This document shows, piece after piece, positions 43,720 through 56,039 of a stretch of 64,000 nucleotides of DNA. Origin of the DNA: Sinotaia quadrata (lineage: Eukaryota; Mollusca; Gastropoda; Architaenioglossa; Viviparidae); assembly GCA_028829895.1 (NCBI GenBank), contig CM054180.1:91947135-92011134 (forward strand). Reading direction: 5' to 3'. The position numbers and the translations under genes were made by a program. The notes below the pieces were generated by a model, which saw nothing but the letters and a program-made list of their open reading frames with translations, had not been told where the DNA came from and did no database searches. Numbering within the stretch: the first letter of the stretch is position 1; each line of letters opens with the position of its first letter.

Positions 43720-44555
43720 TCCACCACGACAAAGAAAGGAAGAAGGAAAGGAATTCAAAGACATACTGCTACTGAAGCCTGAAAACCCCACCATTATACC
43801 ATTTCTTTTAAAATTAAACGTTTTGAAATATTGACGAAACACTCAATTTATCAATTCATCCATCTTTAACTCCCCCCCCCCCAATCTATCCTCTCACTTC
43901 TCCTGCATGACTAGAATCCACACTTAGTCTGATTCGTGAGCCAGTTTTAAGGGCAATGAGTGAATAGTTTGATAATGGTCACATTATTGTTTTCATAATG
44001 ATATACAGATAATTGAATTTAGAGATATTGTTATCATAATTACATATAGGTTCTTGATTTTGTGGAACTAAAATAAAATAATTAACATTGATTCTTTATT
44101 TGTTATTAAAAGAAATGAAATAAATTTAGTTTGGACATTTTGTTTTCACGGAATATAACAAAATGGCATAGTCTAAAACAAAGGTAAACGTAGGTTAACA
44201 TTAATTTATGTGACTATTGTGTGTATGTGCGATTGTATTTGTGAGTGAGAGAGAGAATGAAAGAGTAAAAAAGAGACAGAAACAGGTAGAATGACAGATA
44301 CTTTTGTGTGTGTGTGTGAGAGTGATTATTCATTTCATTTCACTTGTCCATTTCATTGTGGGATCAATACATATGTCAGCTTACACAGTGTGGAGACAAT
44401 GGGATGACCAAGTATTTACACAAATATGTCGCGAAGTGTAAGAGAAAATGCATTGAAGCGTGACAGTGAATTCTGGCATAATAACGTCAAATCAATCAAT
44501 TAAAAGAATAATATATATTCCATTATATTTTTCCATTCCATTATATTAATCCATT
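43720..44555. other. non-repetitive sequence
   Basis: Contains a C-run near 43873 and short GT/GA low complexity at 44240-44325; nothing else recognised. Confidence 0.5.
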
Positions 44556-44559
44556 TTAA

Positions 44560-44785
44560 TAAATATCATAGTCACGTTATTTTCTCTACTCACTCTCATC
44601 ATCACGTTATTTACTCACTATCATCGTCACGTTATTGTCTCTACTCATTCTCATCGTCAGGTTGTTTTTTCTACTCACTCTCATCATCAGGTTATTTACT
44701 CACTCTCATCATCACGTTATTTCTCACTATCATTGTCACGTTATTTCTCACTATCATTGTCACGTTATTTACTCATTATAATCAT
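44560..44785 (+). repeat. ~25-38-bp array, ~8 copies
   Basis: Units CACTCTCATCATCACGTTAT then TTACT. Confidence 0.9.
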
Positions 44786-44835
44786 GTGTTAAATGATACA
44801 TATTCATTAAATGTTTACTTCTACGTATTCATTTC

Positions 44836-45110
44836 GTAAATAATGTGTTTACTGCTACGTGTTCGTTTTGTATTAATAATGTGTTTACTGCTACGTGTTC
44901 GTTTTGTTTTAATAATGTGTTTACTGCTACGTGTTCGTTTTGTATTAATAATGTGGTTACTGCTACGTGTTCGTTTTGTATTAATAATGTGCTTACTGCT
45001 ACGTGTTCGTTTTGTATTAATAATGTGTTTACTGCTACGTGTTCGTTTTGTTTTAATAATGTGTTTACTGCTACGTGTTCGTTTTGTATTAATAATGTGG
45101 TTACTGAAAA
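44836..45110 (+). repeat. 36-bp array, ~7-8 copies
   Basis: Units GTGTTTACTGCTACGTGTTC then GTTTTGTATTAATAAT, nearly identical. Twelve codons, so frames stay open on both strands. GTGTTT/GTGGTT/GTGCTT variants repeat in an order suggesting a 4-5-unit higher-order duplication. Confidence 0.96.
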
Positions 45111-45635
45111 TATGCAGGATGCAAGCATAAGTGCCTAATTTATGTTAGTCGGGTGAACAGTAAACGGTTATATTGTTTTAAAGGAACTCATCGACTTTCA
45201 CCCTTCGTCTGTTCCCTTTTGTTTATGTCGTAATAGATTTTCTTGGGCTAAAAGGAAATTTAATGATACGACGTTTTAAATATACAAGCGACAAAGTTAA
45301 CTAATGGCAACAGTAAATCACGAAGTTAGAAAATGTAAAAGATTTTGCAGCAACATTTGCCTATAAAGCTGAAAATTAATTCGGAACTATTGTTCCATGA
45401 ATTTCATTTAGTTTTGTAAGCATCTCATGTGGTTGTGGTAAAGAGGTCACTCAAGTACACTTGATTTACTCACTATTACGTGTATTTGGTAACTAATTTT
45501 TGAATGTCAAGTTTTCCTATTGTTATATTAAACTTCATTGTTACTGCTTCGTATATGAAACTTGTGATTGTCTATGTAAGGATCACACTGGAATTTATTT
45601 AGGAGGGGTAACATTGTTTATTTTTTTTTTTTTTA
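45111..45635. other. non-repetitive sequence
   Basis: Nothing recognised before the micro-exon candidate. Confidence 0.5.
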
Positions 45636-45639
45636 CTAG

Positions 45640-45677
45640 ACGATGTTCTGAGGCCTTTCCTGCTTACTGTTACAGAG
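45640..45677 (+). other. candidate 38-bp micro-exon (unassigned)
   Basis: A T-tract of about 18 followed by ACTAG ends at 45639, and TTACAGAG|GTGAGT ends the segment at 45677. The downstream 43-bp array consists of copies of this donor region, the arrangement seen at CCN exons. The open frame reads CSEAFPAYCYR. The parent gene is unknown and there is no homology I recognise. Confidence 0.2.
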
Positions 45678-45975
45678 GTGAGTTGTTGTCAATGTCTGGT
45701 CTGAAGTGAATGTTACAGAGGCGAATTGTTGTCAATGTCTGGTCTGAAGTGAATGTTACAGATGCGAGTTGTTGTCAATGTCTGGTCTGAAGTGAATGTT
45801 ACAGAGGCGAGTTGTTGTCAATGTCTGGTCTGAAGTGAATGTTACAGAGGCGAGTTGTTGTCAATGTCTGGTCTGAAGTGAATGTTACAGAGGCGAGTTG
45901 TTGTCAATGTCTGGTCTGAAGTGAATGTTACAGAGGCAAGTTGTTGTCAGTGCAGTGTCTGGTCTGGAGTGAATG
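45665..45975 (+). repeat. 43-bp array, 7 copies
   Basis: Units TTACAGAGGCGAGTTGTTGT, CAATGTCTGGTCTGAAGTGA, ATG. The first unit has AGAGGTGAGT; later ones AGAGGCGAGT. Confidence 0.96.
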
Positions 45976-46089
45976 CTACTGTGATCCAGCTGTTTGTGAA
46001 GAAAAGTCTATCCTTATCAGACAAATTTCTCAAATTTCTTCTTTGAACGGGCAGTAGATGGGTTTGTTCGTATTTTCATTTCCGGGTAA

Positions 46090-46325
46090 TATGCGTTTTG
46101 AGCCACATATGTCTGGTATGTGACTGAGTCACAAGTATACATTTAACATATAACATTGAGTCATGCATATATCTGGTGTGTGACTGAGTCACAAGTATAT
46201 ACGTAACATACAGCATTGAGTCACGCATATATTTGGTGGGTGACTGAGTCACAAGCATATATATAAAGATTAAATGTTGAGCCATGCACATTACCTGTAC
46301 GTGATTGAGTCACAGATATACATTT
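46090..46325 (+). repeat. ~60-bp array C, left part, 4 copies
   Basis: Units GAGTCACAAGTATATACGTA, ACATACAGCATTGAGTCACG, CATATATTTGGTG. Same family as 47625-47875. Confidence 0.93.
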
Positions 46326-47260
46326 GTGGCAGTATGAGGGGTGGCCGCCAAACTTTCATTCATCTTTTAGATTCACAGGTCATCAGTCTACAATTAGACT
46401 CATGAGGGGGGTGGGGGTGTCTTGGGTTTAGATATCGCGTTTTCACATCTACCCGTTAGCTCCTCTCTTGCAAGAGGGCCATGGCGATTTCTGGCTATAT
46501 TATAAATCTTGGTAGATCTAGTAGGTCAAGTTGTAATAATTCGCCAGATATTTATCCTGAGCATGTGACCGGCACGGTTTATCTCTGTTTGCGCCGAAAT
46601 CGGACCCAAAATATCAGTCAACCTTGCAGTTATCAGAATAACATCGCTCAGAAAAGCTCTCCCAGGCGCCACTGGTAAAAAGAGTTTTTGCCAGAAAGCC
46701 CAGTCAGGTTGAACTTATAATTGTATTATGTATACTAGATATGATTATGCTTGTTATGCTAGCATTAATAATGTGTTCATTCATGTATAAATTTGTCATT
46801 TTAATTCCTTCTTTTCCATTTTCTTCTTTCATTCACTCATCCCCTCCTATTTCCTATGTAGGAATGACGTGTGTCTGGTGCACCAGTCATTGTCTTAGTG
46901 TCCGCTAGAAATTTAGAAAATGATACTATGTTTTAGAATCGACACCCTATCTACCCTATCTACCCTATCTGCTCTAATGCTTGCCAGTACCTGTCCCGTC
47001 TTGCGCCTCAATGAGCAACTGAATAGATTAGGCCCCCGCTTCTAAGTTTCCTTGACAGACACAAATAGACGAAAAGCTCACAGCCTGCGCTACATGGTCT
47101 AGCTGACCTCGCTGCCAGTCTACATAGTCGCAGCTCGGCATGTTTAAAGAAATAAATATACACAAACTCTAATTCTGTTAAATGGTGCACACTGAGCAAA
47201 TATCGAACACTTAGGACACATACGTGTCGTCGTGATTTAATGCAGTAATTCTTTCTGCCA
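46326..47260. other. non-repetitive insert between two halves of array C
   Basis: GC-richer at 46326-46700 (a 65-codon ATG frame at 46481 has no recognised family) and around 46990-47140, with a three-copy TACCCTATC motif at 46946. Possibly a mobile element; I see no termini or transposase. Confidence 0.35.
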
Positions 47261-47264
47261 CCAT

Positions 47265-47470
47265 TACTCTTTTCTATAAAGTTTTCTTCCATCCCTACAT
47301 TTATAAGTATTGGCGTAATTTTACTCTTTTCTATAAAGTTTTCTTATCCCTACATTTATAAGTATTTGAGGTTTTTAATTTGTGTCCTCGACACTTCTAT
47401 AAAGTTTTCATCCATCCCGAAATTTATAAGTATTTGCAGTTTTTAATTGGTTTCCTCGTCACTTCTGGAT
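47265..47470 (+). repeat. ~60-bp repeat, 3 copies
   Basis: TCTATAAAGTTTTCTTCCAT then CCCTACATTTATAAGTATTT. Confidence 0.88.
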
Positions 47471-47624
47471 TGGGGTCTCATAGCCATCTTTGTGATTATT
47501 ATTAAAAATTTCCTTTAACTGTCACATAAATTATTGTAAAACCTGACACTACTGAAGTGTGAGTGGACGTGTGGTTGGCTGTTTAAAGTCCTTTTATAAC
47601 ATATTCCTTAACCCCCCACGTCAC

Positions 47625-47875
47625 AACATGTAAACATACAGTGTGAAGTCACGCATATAATTTGTGTGCGACCGAGTCTCAGGTATACATGTAAACATAC
47701 AGTGTGAAGTCACGCATATAATCTGTGTGCGACCGAGTCTCAGGTATACATGTAAACATACAGTGTGAAGTCACGCATATAATCTGTGTGTGACCGAGTC
47801 TCAGGTATACATGTAAACATACGGTGGAGTCACGCATATAGTCGGTGTGTGATTGAGTCACAAGTGTATACGCAA
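47625..47875 (+). repeat. 61-bp array C, right part, 4 copies
   Basis: Units GTATACATGTAAACATACAG, TGTGAAGTCACGCATATAAT, CTGTGTGCGACCGAGTCTC, homologous to the 60-bp unit at 46090. Confidence 0.94.
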
Positions 47876-47957
47876 CAAATTAATTTAAAGTAAATAAATA
47901 ATTGCTTTTGTTTAAAACTTTGTGGATAGCTTTACTAAGTTTGACTTAACAGTTTGG

Positions 47958-47959
<2 letters not shown>

Positions 47960-48000
<41 letters not shown>

Positions 48001-48001
48001 C

Positions 48002-48061
<60 letters not shown>
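47960..48061 (+). repeat. (GT)n microsatellite with a GCGT interruption
   Basis: About 50 dinucleotides. Confidence 0.98.
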
Positions 48062-48062
<1 letters not shown>

Positions 48063-48650
48063 TATCCAGTTGAAAAGAATATTGATTAAACTTTAAACCA
48101 TTTTGTACTTACCAACCGAAATTGCACTTTTGTCAAATTAAGGAAGTGGGAGACGGTACAGTGTTTAAGAACATAGATTACATAGAGTTCAAAATTTGAA
48201 CTCTTTAAATGTGCTAATAACATTAAGTATTTAATATCTGTTAAATTATAGGAATAAGTGCTAAAAAAGTATAAGAAAAATATAAATACCTTTAAGCGGT
48301 GAAACTGCTAAAGAAATATAACCCAAAATTGTAAAACCTATTTTGCATTTTCAGAATTGTGAATTTATTACCAAGAGAGAAACTGATGTATTGAAGACAG
48401 GAACTACTTGTTGATCTGCAATTCTTACTGAATATCCTCTGTAGAGAAATTTACACTTTTCGGTTTTGATTCCAAGAGACACAATTGTGCCTACAAACAT
48501 AAGGCTGGGTCAATAGTGCTACATTAGTCACCTAATCTCTGGACGATATTTTTTTTAATGATTTATGTACTGGTTACTCAAGACTGATGAGGGATTCTGT
48601 TTAGGAAATGTTAGTAGTCATTCAGTCCTTAGCATTATTCTGTCACAAAC
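48062..48650. other. unique sequence, nothing recognised
   Basis: AT-rich, no array. Confidence 0.5.
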
Positions 48651-48654
48651 TAGC

Positions 48655-48850
48655 TATGCTACCATTGAGTCTTGACTTGTAACATTTTATGATTTATGTC
48701 ATTCCTGCTACCACTTTGTGACATTTCATGATTTACGTCAGTCCTGCCACCACTTGATATGTGACATTTTATGATTTACTTCAGTCTTGCCACCTCCTGT
48801 GACATTTCATGATTTACGTCATTCCTACCACCACTTGACCTTTGACGTTT
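48655..48850 (+). repeat. ~38-45-bp repeat, 5 copies
   Basis: Units GTGACATTTCATGATTTACG then TCATTCCTGCCACCACTT. Confidence 0.88.
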
Positions 48851-48854
48851 CAAG

Positions 48855-49985
48855 ACAATGCCAATGTCACCGTGTGCATCAACTGTTTCGTGCTAGATAG
48901 ACTGTAATATTGATTTAAACAGTTAGTGGAATAATCCTGAAAAATTGAATCCCAAAGTTAGATTTGACATGAAATTGGTCAACAAAGTTTTGCATGCTTG
49001 GGCCTTTTAATAATTTTTATTTAATTTTTTTAAAGCCAATCTGGGTGCTCAATACTACTCGACTAAGCTCAAGCAGAAAGGATCATTAAAAAAAGAAAAA
49101 AATGGAGAGAAGGAGATGGAGAGAAAGAAAAGACGAGGGATGAGGTGGCCAAAAGGCAATTCAGCAGTCAAAGAAATAAAAGGGTGAGAGATTAAAACCA
49201 GAGGAAACTTCAGCTGACGGGCATTCAGCTGAGCGTGGGATATTAAGCACCGCCGTTCATGTTGTCAATACGACGATTGATTTCTTCCTTCCTCATTCAC
49301 TTAGTGGTGCCAGGGCCAAGTGGGGGCTCCAGTCTAGCATCTACACTCATTTTATTGACCGCTTTCAACAGTTTCTGGTTCAAACCTCAGTCACTTTATT
49401 CAAATGTTAAGTCATTGTACTGCCGCAATACAAATATCAAAACACCCCGTTTGACTCAACAGTCGGCATACCATTTTGAATAAACAGCCATGATACAAAC
49501 AGACTTAATAATCATCAGCAGAACATCTATGTCGCTTTGACCCTACAGTCGCCAATAAAACAACCATACCACAATATAAATGAAAAAACATACCGCTTTG
49601 ATTGAATAATCGTTCAAAGAATAGCTATGCCGCTTTAATACAAAAATTAACGGAACAGCTATGTCTTTGACTCAACAATTGTCGTCAAAAAAAACTATTA
49701 AAACAAATGTGAATTAGTGCTTTTATAATAAACATTGCACTATTTTGAAACTATCTCAGTTTATAACAAGTTTAAGTTCATTTAATAAAATTATGAATTC
49801 ATAGTTTAACAATTATCATGACTTCATTATTTAAAATATAAGTTCAGACTTAATTAAGTAGTATAATACGATTTATTACTCGCTATATGATTATTTGATT
49901 AAAACATAATCAGGTTTACAATACTTTATTAATATTTTCATCCTTCAGTTTATTATATCACTTCTAGGACTGAATATTTCATAAT
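48855..49985. other. non-repetitive sequence
   Basis: Purine-rich at 49080-49190 and GC-richer at 49200-49400; weak recurrences of ATACCGCTTTGAC-like motifs at 49460-49700. No gene supported. Confidence 0.45.
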
Positions 49986-49989
49986 GTCT

Positions 49990-50590
49990 TTTAGCTGGAC
50001 CTTTAAACTTTCATCTAACTCATCGCCACGCCTAATTGATGGACCTTAAGACTTTCATCTAACTCATCGCCACGCCTAATTGATGAACCTTAAGATTTTC
50101 ATCTAACTCATGGCCACGCCTAATTGATGGACCTTTAGACTTTCATCTAACTCATGGCCACGCCTAATTGATGGACCTTTAGACTTTCATCTAACTCATG
50201 GCCACGCCTAATTGATGGACCTTTAGACTTTCATCTAACTCATGGCCACGCCTAATTGATGGACCTTTAGACTTTCATCTAACTCATGGCCACGCCTAAT
50301 TGATGGACCTTTAGACTTTCATCTAACTCATGGCCACGCCTAATTGATGGACCTTTAGACTTTCATCTAACTCATGGCCACGCCTAATTGATGGACCTTT
50401 AGACTTTCATCTAACTCATGGCCACGCCTAATTGATGGACCTTTAGACTTTCATCTAACTCATGGCCACGCCTAATTGATGGACCTTTAGACTTTCATCT
50501 AACTCATGGCCACGCCTAATTGATGGACCTTTAGACTTTCATCTAACTCATGGCCACGCCTAATTGATGGACCTTTAGACTTTCACCAAA
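49990..50590 (+). repeat. 44-bp array, ~13-14 copies, almost identical
   Basis: Units ATGGACCTTTAGACTTTCAT, CTAACTCATGGCCACGCCTA, ATTG. About eleven central copies look identical, so this is the most recently homogenised long array. Confidence 0.97.
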
Positions 50591-51070
50591 TTAGGTCTAC
50601 GATGTTTGCTTACTTGCTTGTATCAAATTAAGGCACTTTCATTAAACTAAAGCGGCAGCATTTTGCTTGCTTTTAGACTTTCATCAAATTAAGGCCACGG
50701 GTTTTTTTTTACCAAATTAAAGCCACATCTTTTCAATGAACCTTGTTAATTGTACAAATCTCAAAGATATTTCTTTGTGCTGGGTCATTTTAACTTTCAC
50801 CCAACTCAGAGACAACGATTTAGCTGGGCCATTTTAACCTTCACCAACTCAAAGCTTTACCTAGGCCCTTTGATGTTTACCTAACACAGAGAGAAAGTTT
50901 TAGCTGGGTCATTTTAACCTTTACCCAACTATGATTTTCGCCTAACTCAGAAAAAAGATTTTAACCTTCACCCAACGAGACAAGGCTTTAATTGGGCCTT
51001 TTGATGTTCGCAAAACTTAGAAATAAAATTTTAGCTGGATCTTTAGACTTTCACAAAATTTAGCGAGCTA
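50591..51070 (+). repeat. diverged flank of the 44-bp array
   Basis: Recurring TTTAGACTTTCATCAAATTA, CTGGGTCATTTTAACTTTCA and CACCCAACTCAGAGA. Confidence 0.75.
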
Positions 51071-51269
51071 TTTATAAAGGAGATTGTCAAAGCTACAACC
51101 GCTCTCAAGAGAATTTTTCCTAAGGGTTTCTTTAAAGTTTATCAGGAATTTTATCCTGGCAAGACTCAACAGTCGCTAGGACTTTCCCATAACTAAAGCC
51201 AACACCAAAGAATCTCCAGCATTTAATGGCCGGAATATTAAGTGCGAAAGGCAGACAGACGCAGGCGGG

Positions 51270-51480
51270 CGCACGAACATCTCTAACAAGACTCCAACTG
51301 AAACAAATGAACAGTTAAATGACAAATACAAACTTATGAACATTTCTAACAAGATTCCAACTGAAACAAATGAACAGTTAAATGACCAATACAAACTGTA
51401 TGAGCATTTTTAACAAGACGCCAACTGAAGCAAATGAACAGTTTTAAATGACCAATACAAACTGTACTAGCATTTGGAAT
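51270..51480 (+). repeat. ~63-bp repeat, 3 copies
   Basis: Units CATTTCTAACAAGACTCCAA, CTGAAACAAATGAACAGTTA, AATGACAAATACAAACT. Confidence 0.92.
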
Positions 51481-51489
51481 GAAACAAAC

Positions 51490-52140
51490 GTTCTGATATA
51501 ATTTTCAATGAACACTTGCATTTTGGTGTGAAAGTGTAAAATAATTCTAATAAAATCTGACGTGTAGTGTGAATCTATAAAATATTTCTAAAACAAAATC
51601 TGATGTATTAGTGTGAATCTATAAAATAATTCTAATAAAATCGGCTGTGTTAGTGTGAAAAATAAATAATTCTAATAAAATGTAATGTGTAAAAACCTAT
51701 TTTTATTCTCAGCAAAATATAACGTTCTAATATAAAAACTGATATAATTTTGAATGAATGGTTGAATATAATTTGAAACGTGACATACTTTTCAGTGAAT
51801 CCCTGCGTATTAATGTGATAACGTTGTACAATTCTCAGTGAAAGTGCTTTGTGTGAAAACGTTATCTATTGTGATTGAAATATTGTTTTAGTATGTAAAC
51901 GTGATTTGATTCTCTGTGTAAGCTTGCCTTTTAGTGTGAAAACCTGATATAAATCTCTGTGAAATCTTGTTTTATAGTGTGTAAACATGATGTAAATTTC
52001 TGTGAAATCTTGAACTTTAGTGTGAAAACGTAAATAATTTTCAGTTTTAATGGGAAAACATATAATTCTTAGTGCTATGTCATGTTCTAGTGTGAAAATG
52101 TGATGCAATTGTCAGTGAATACCTGCGTTTTGATGTGAAA
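51490..52140 (+). repeat. degenerate ~45-bp repeats
   Basis: Recurring TTAGTGTGAAAACGTGAT and AATTCTCAGTGAATCTTG motifs. Confidence 0.7.
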
Positions 52141-52179
52141 CCGCGATATTATTTTTTGTGGCTTGTGGCTTAATTTGAC

Positions 52180-52690
52180 AGCTCTAACAGAACTGTCACG
52201 AATGCTTGACAACTCAGTGAATGTTTGTGGGTAAGTTGGCAATAGTAACAGAACTATCAGTGAGATTCAGATTTAATTTGACAACTGGAACAGAATTGTC
52301 AATGACTTTCAGGTTTAAATTGACAACTGAAACAGAATTGTCATTAAATTGACAACTGAAACAGAACTGTCAATGACTTTCAGGTTTAAATTGACAACTA
52401 AAAGAGAATTGTCAATGACTTTCACGTTTAAATTGACAACTCAAACACAAAACTGTCAATAACTTTCAGGTTTAAATTGACAACTCAAATTCAGAACTGT
52501 CAATAACTTTCAGGTTTAAATTGACAACTCAAACATAGAACTGTCAATAACTTTCAGGTTTAAATTGACAACTCAAACACAAAACTGTCAATAACTTTCA
52601 GGTTTAAATTGACAACTCAAACACAGAACTGTCAATAACTTTCAGGTTTAAATTGACAACTCAAGCACAGAACTGTCAGTGATATTCAGC
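52180..52690 (+). repeat. 44-bp array, ~11 copies
   Basis: Units TTTAAATTGACAACTCAAAC, ACAGAACTGTCAATAACTTT, CAGG. GACAACT and AACTGTCA form a short inverted repeat within each unit. Confidence 0.95.
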
Positions 52691-52959
52691 AATGGGTCGA
52701 AGTAGGATGGCACACGTGCAGTTTAGTGTGGCTGCGCGAAACATGCTAACAGACGGATAAGAAAATGCAGGCGAACAGCTACACAAAATACGCGAAGGAT
52801 GTTTTATTTAATGCTCGCCTTTGACGTGTGATATATAGCCATAATGAATTGTATCTTTGGCAGGACGTAGCCAAGGTCGATTCACAGGGAGATAAAGTTT
52901 TATGCTGTCAGAGCTATAAACAACAATTAATTAATCACGTGGTCGTGGAGGCATTACAC

Positions 52960-53090
52960 TTTTAATGAAGTCACTAAATCAAGCCAGGAATATCAGGGAT
53001 GCAATTAATTAAGTCCCTAAATCAAGCAACAGGAATACCAGGGATGCAATTAATTAAGTCCTTAAATCAAGCAACAGGAATATGAAGGAT
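52960..53090 (+). repeat. ~45-bp repeat, 3 copies
   Basis: Units AAGTCCCTAAATCAAGCAAC, AGGAATACCAGGGATGCAAT. Confidence 0.92.
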
Positions 53091-53309
53091 GCAGTCAGTT
53101 CACTTAGACAAGACTTTCGGGAAAGTTTTCCCATTGGCATGACACAAATATCAGAACTGTTTCACTTTTCACTTTCTTCATCAAATTAAGAAAAAAACTT
53201 CTGGTTATCGATGTTATCGATGACCTGGCAGACAGTAGAAAATACTGAACCTATGAGACTGCAATATATGAGAACAAAAGAACTAAAAGTTAAAAAGTTA
53301 TGAAGGCTA

Positions 53310-53700
53310 TTATATTACTTTCTCTGTGTATTTATTATATTACTTTCTCTGATATCATGTGTATTTATTATATTACTTTTTAAGTAATATATTTTAATAT
53401 ATTTTATAATATTAAAAATATTCTGTATACTTATTATATTACTTTATCATGTGTGTATTTATTATATTATTTTCTCTGATATCTTGTGTATTTATTATAT
53501 TATTTTGTCTGATATCTTGTGTATTTATTATATTATTTTCTCTGATATCAAATGTATTTATTATATTACTTTATCTGATATCATGTATACTTATTATATT
53601 AATTTTTAAACAATATATTTTAATATAATTTTAAATAATATAGCAGATCTCTTGTGTATTTATTATATTACTTTGTCTGATATCTTGTGTATTTATTATT
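53310..53700 (+). repeat. ~33-bp array, ~10 copies
   Basis: Units TATTATATTACTTTCTCTGA then TATCTTGTGTATT; two copies carry an inserted TTTAATATATTTTATAAT-type stretch. Confidence 0.93.
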
Positions 53701-53948
53701 TGAACACAACTATTAGAATGTTTATGGAAAGAAAAATCCAAACATTATTTTATAATTATTAAATTTTCCCTTAGTTAGTGACAATTGACTTTTCCTTGTC
53801 AATCGTCTATGTTGTGACTAAGTTATCTAGAGGGAAATTGAGAGCTAGAGTCAGATTAAATAAATAAATGAATGTTATATGTTCCTAGCGTAGGTTAGAT
53901 GTTTGTGAATGTACTTTATGCTGTGTTCGTCCTTTACCTATAAATCAG

Positions 53949-54034
<86 letters not shown>
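53949..54034 (+). repeat. (GT)n microsatellite
   Basis: About 42 dinucleotides with one GAGT interruption. Confidence 0.98.
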
Positions 54035-55040
54035 TGAAGTGTGTAATGTGGACTGAGAGAGCAGGGTTGACTCCAGTAAAAAAGGAAGAGGGTGAGGGTA
54101 GTTAAAGAGAGGCTCAGCTACTCAACTAGTCTGTTTCCCCTCCATTCACATTCCACATATCCATACGCCACAATAATTCAGTTGATAGTTGGCTGAATGT
54201 TTATGCCTAACGATGAAGTTTGTTATGCAAATAGTCTTTAATTATTTGTTTAATGTTGAGAAATGTGGACGAATTAGAAATGTTTAAATGAGGTTATAAA
54301 TAATATAATTGGAGTATGCATTCATGAATAATTAAACACGATAAAACTATTCACAAGTAAATAACAAAATTATAATATTTTCTTTTTCGTCTAATTTTGT
54401 ACTCTTTTCTGTTCATATCTGTTCTTTTGTAGTTTAAAAAATACTTTTCTGTTCATCTCTTTATTGTATGATGGGGAATTTTCCCATATATTTTCTATAA
54501 ATTTTCATGTGTAATTTAAATTGAAGCTATTTGTAATTTGAATGACGTGTGCATTGCGTCATGTTGGTTTAGAAAAGAGGTCCTGAACGAGAGTCGTGCA
54601 TGGTGGTAGAGTTACTGACCGGTGTTTGACGTTTGCGTCAGATAGGTGAGCGAGTGTTTGTTGTTTAAATGTGCGTGATCAATGGCCGATAAGCATAGCG
54701 AGAGATTCTTATGCCAAACTTAGTATTTATTAATAGAGCAATTGACTGGACACTTAAACTCTGCAATTGCTTATGTTTCAGGGATTTTTGCTGTTGACTG
54801 TTTTTGGCTGTCTCTGTTTTTTTTTTGTTGATTATTTTGTCCCTGGCTGATTCTGAACTGATTTGATTGCCAACGGAGATTTGAAACTTGATACTTGTAT
54901 CATAACTAATTACACATATTTGATATAATTCATTATTACAAAGTCACCCTAGGGTAAAGCGGCGACACTCTGTTCTTTTGTAGTTAAAAATACTTTTAGG
55001 AATGATTTAAAAAAAATAAAAATATGAATAGTAAACACGA
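54035..55040. other. non-repetitive sequence
   Basis: No array or supported gene. GGTGGTAGAGTTACTGACC at 54602 is faintly tRNA-like but has no B box. Confidence 0.45.
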
Positions 55041-55044
55041 GTCA

Positions 55045-55262
55045 AACGGTTTCGAACAACTCAGGCTCATTTGATTCCTATTGGTCAAGCACGATTCCAA
55101 ACGGCTCTGAATAACTTAGTTTATTTGATTCTGATTGGTCAAACACGATTCCAAAACGGCTCTGAATAACTTAGTTTATTTGATTCTGATTGGTCAAACA
55201 CGATTCCAAAACGGCTCTGAATAACTTAGTTTATTTGATTCTGATTATTCAAACACGACCCA
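55045..55262 (+). repeat. ~54-bp array, 4 copies
   Basis: Units AACACGATTCCAAAACGGCT, CTGAATAACTTAGTTTATTT, GATTCTGATTGGTC. Confidence 0.94.
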
Positions 55263-55639
55263 AAAGTTCTGTTTCCACCATCGCAAGTGCAGTTAATCTG
55301 ACTAGTTTAAAGAACGACCGAGAACGGTTCCCTACAATTTAAGTGCAGTTGACTCTGTCGAACAATGCTCGAACTATTTCTCGATAAATTAAACGTAAAG
55401 TAGTGGTTGGAATAAAATGTTCGTGGAAAGAGAGAAAATTATAGAAATTTTTTATTTGGTTGTTTTATAAATAATAAAAGCTATTATGCTTATTTGACTA
55501 TAAATATTGCTAATATACAACAATGAGTTAAACAATTTCCTTTTGTATAACTCAAGTAATTTTAGTAGGCCATCTTAAGTAGTGAATGTAAACATCTTAA
55601 ATCGCCACATCTAAAATCTTTCTCTCATCTCAAGAACTG

Positions 55640-56035
55640 TATGTATAGATTTGTTTTACTTTTCACATCTCAAGTACTGAATGTATATATTTTTTAACTC
55701 CACGTCTCAAGTACTGAATATATACATTTGTTTTACTTTTCACATCTCTAGTACTGTATGTATACATTTGTTTTACTTTTCATGTCTCTAGTACTGGATG
55801 TATACATTTGTATTACTTTTCACATCTCAAGTACTGTATGTATACATTTGTTTTACTTTTCATGTCTCTAGTACTGTATGTATACATTTGTTTTACTTTT
55901 CATATCTCAAGTACTGTATGTATACATTTGTTTTACTTTTCATGTCTCTAGTACTGTATGTACTGTATGTATACATTTGTTTTACTTTTCATATCTCAAG
56001 TACTGTATGTATATTTTTTTACTCCACGACTCAAG
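55640..56035 (+). repeat. 40-bp array, ~9 copies
   Basis: Units CATGTCTCTAGTACTGTATG then TATACATTTGTTTTACTTTT; CATATCTCAAG and CATGTCTCTAG forms alternate, giving an 80-bp dimer. Confidence 0.96.
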
Positions 56036-56039
56036 TGGG

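Noticed and set aside
43031..43775. Up to 200-codon Ser/Pro/His-rich frames
   Set aside because: Pyrimidine-rich 26-bp minisatellite; frames are by-products of low stop density.
54595..54625. tRNA-like GGTGGTAGAGTTACTGACC
   Set aside because: Resembles an A box only; no B box at a suitable distance and no cloverleaf.
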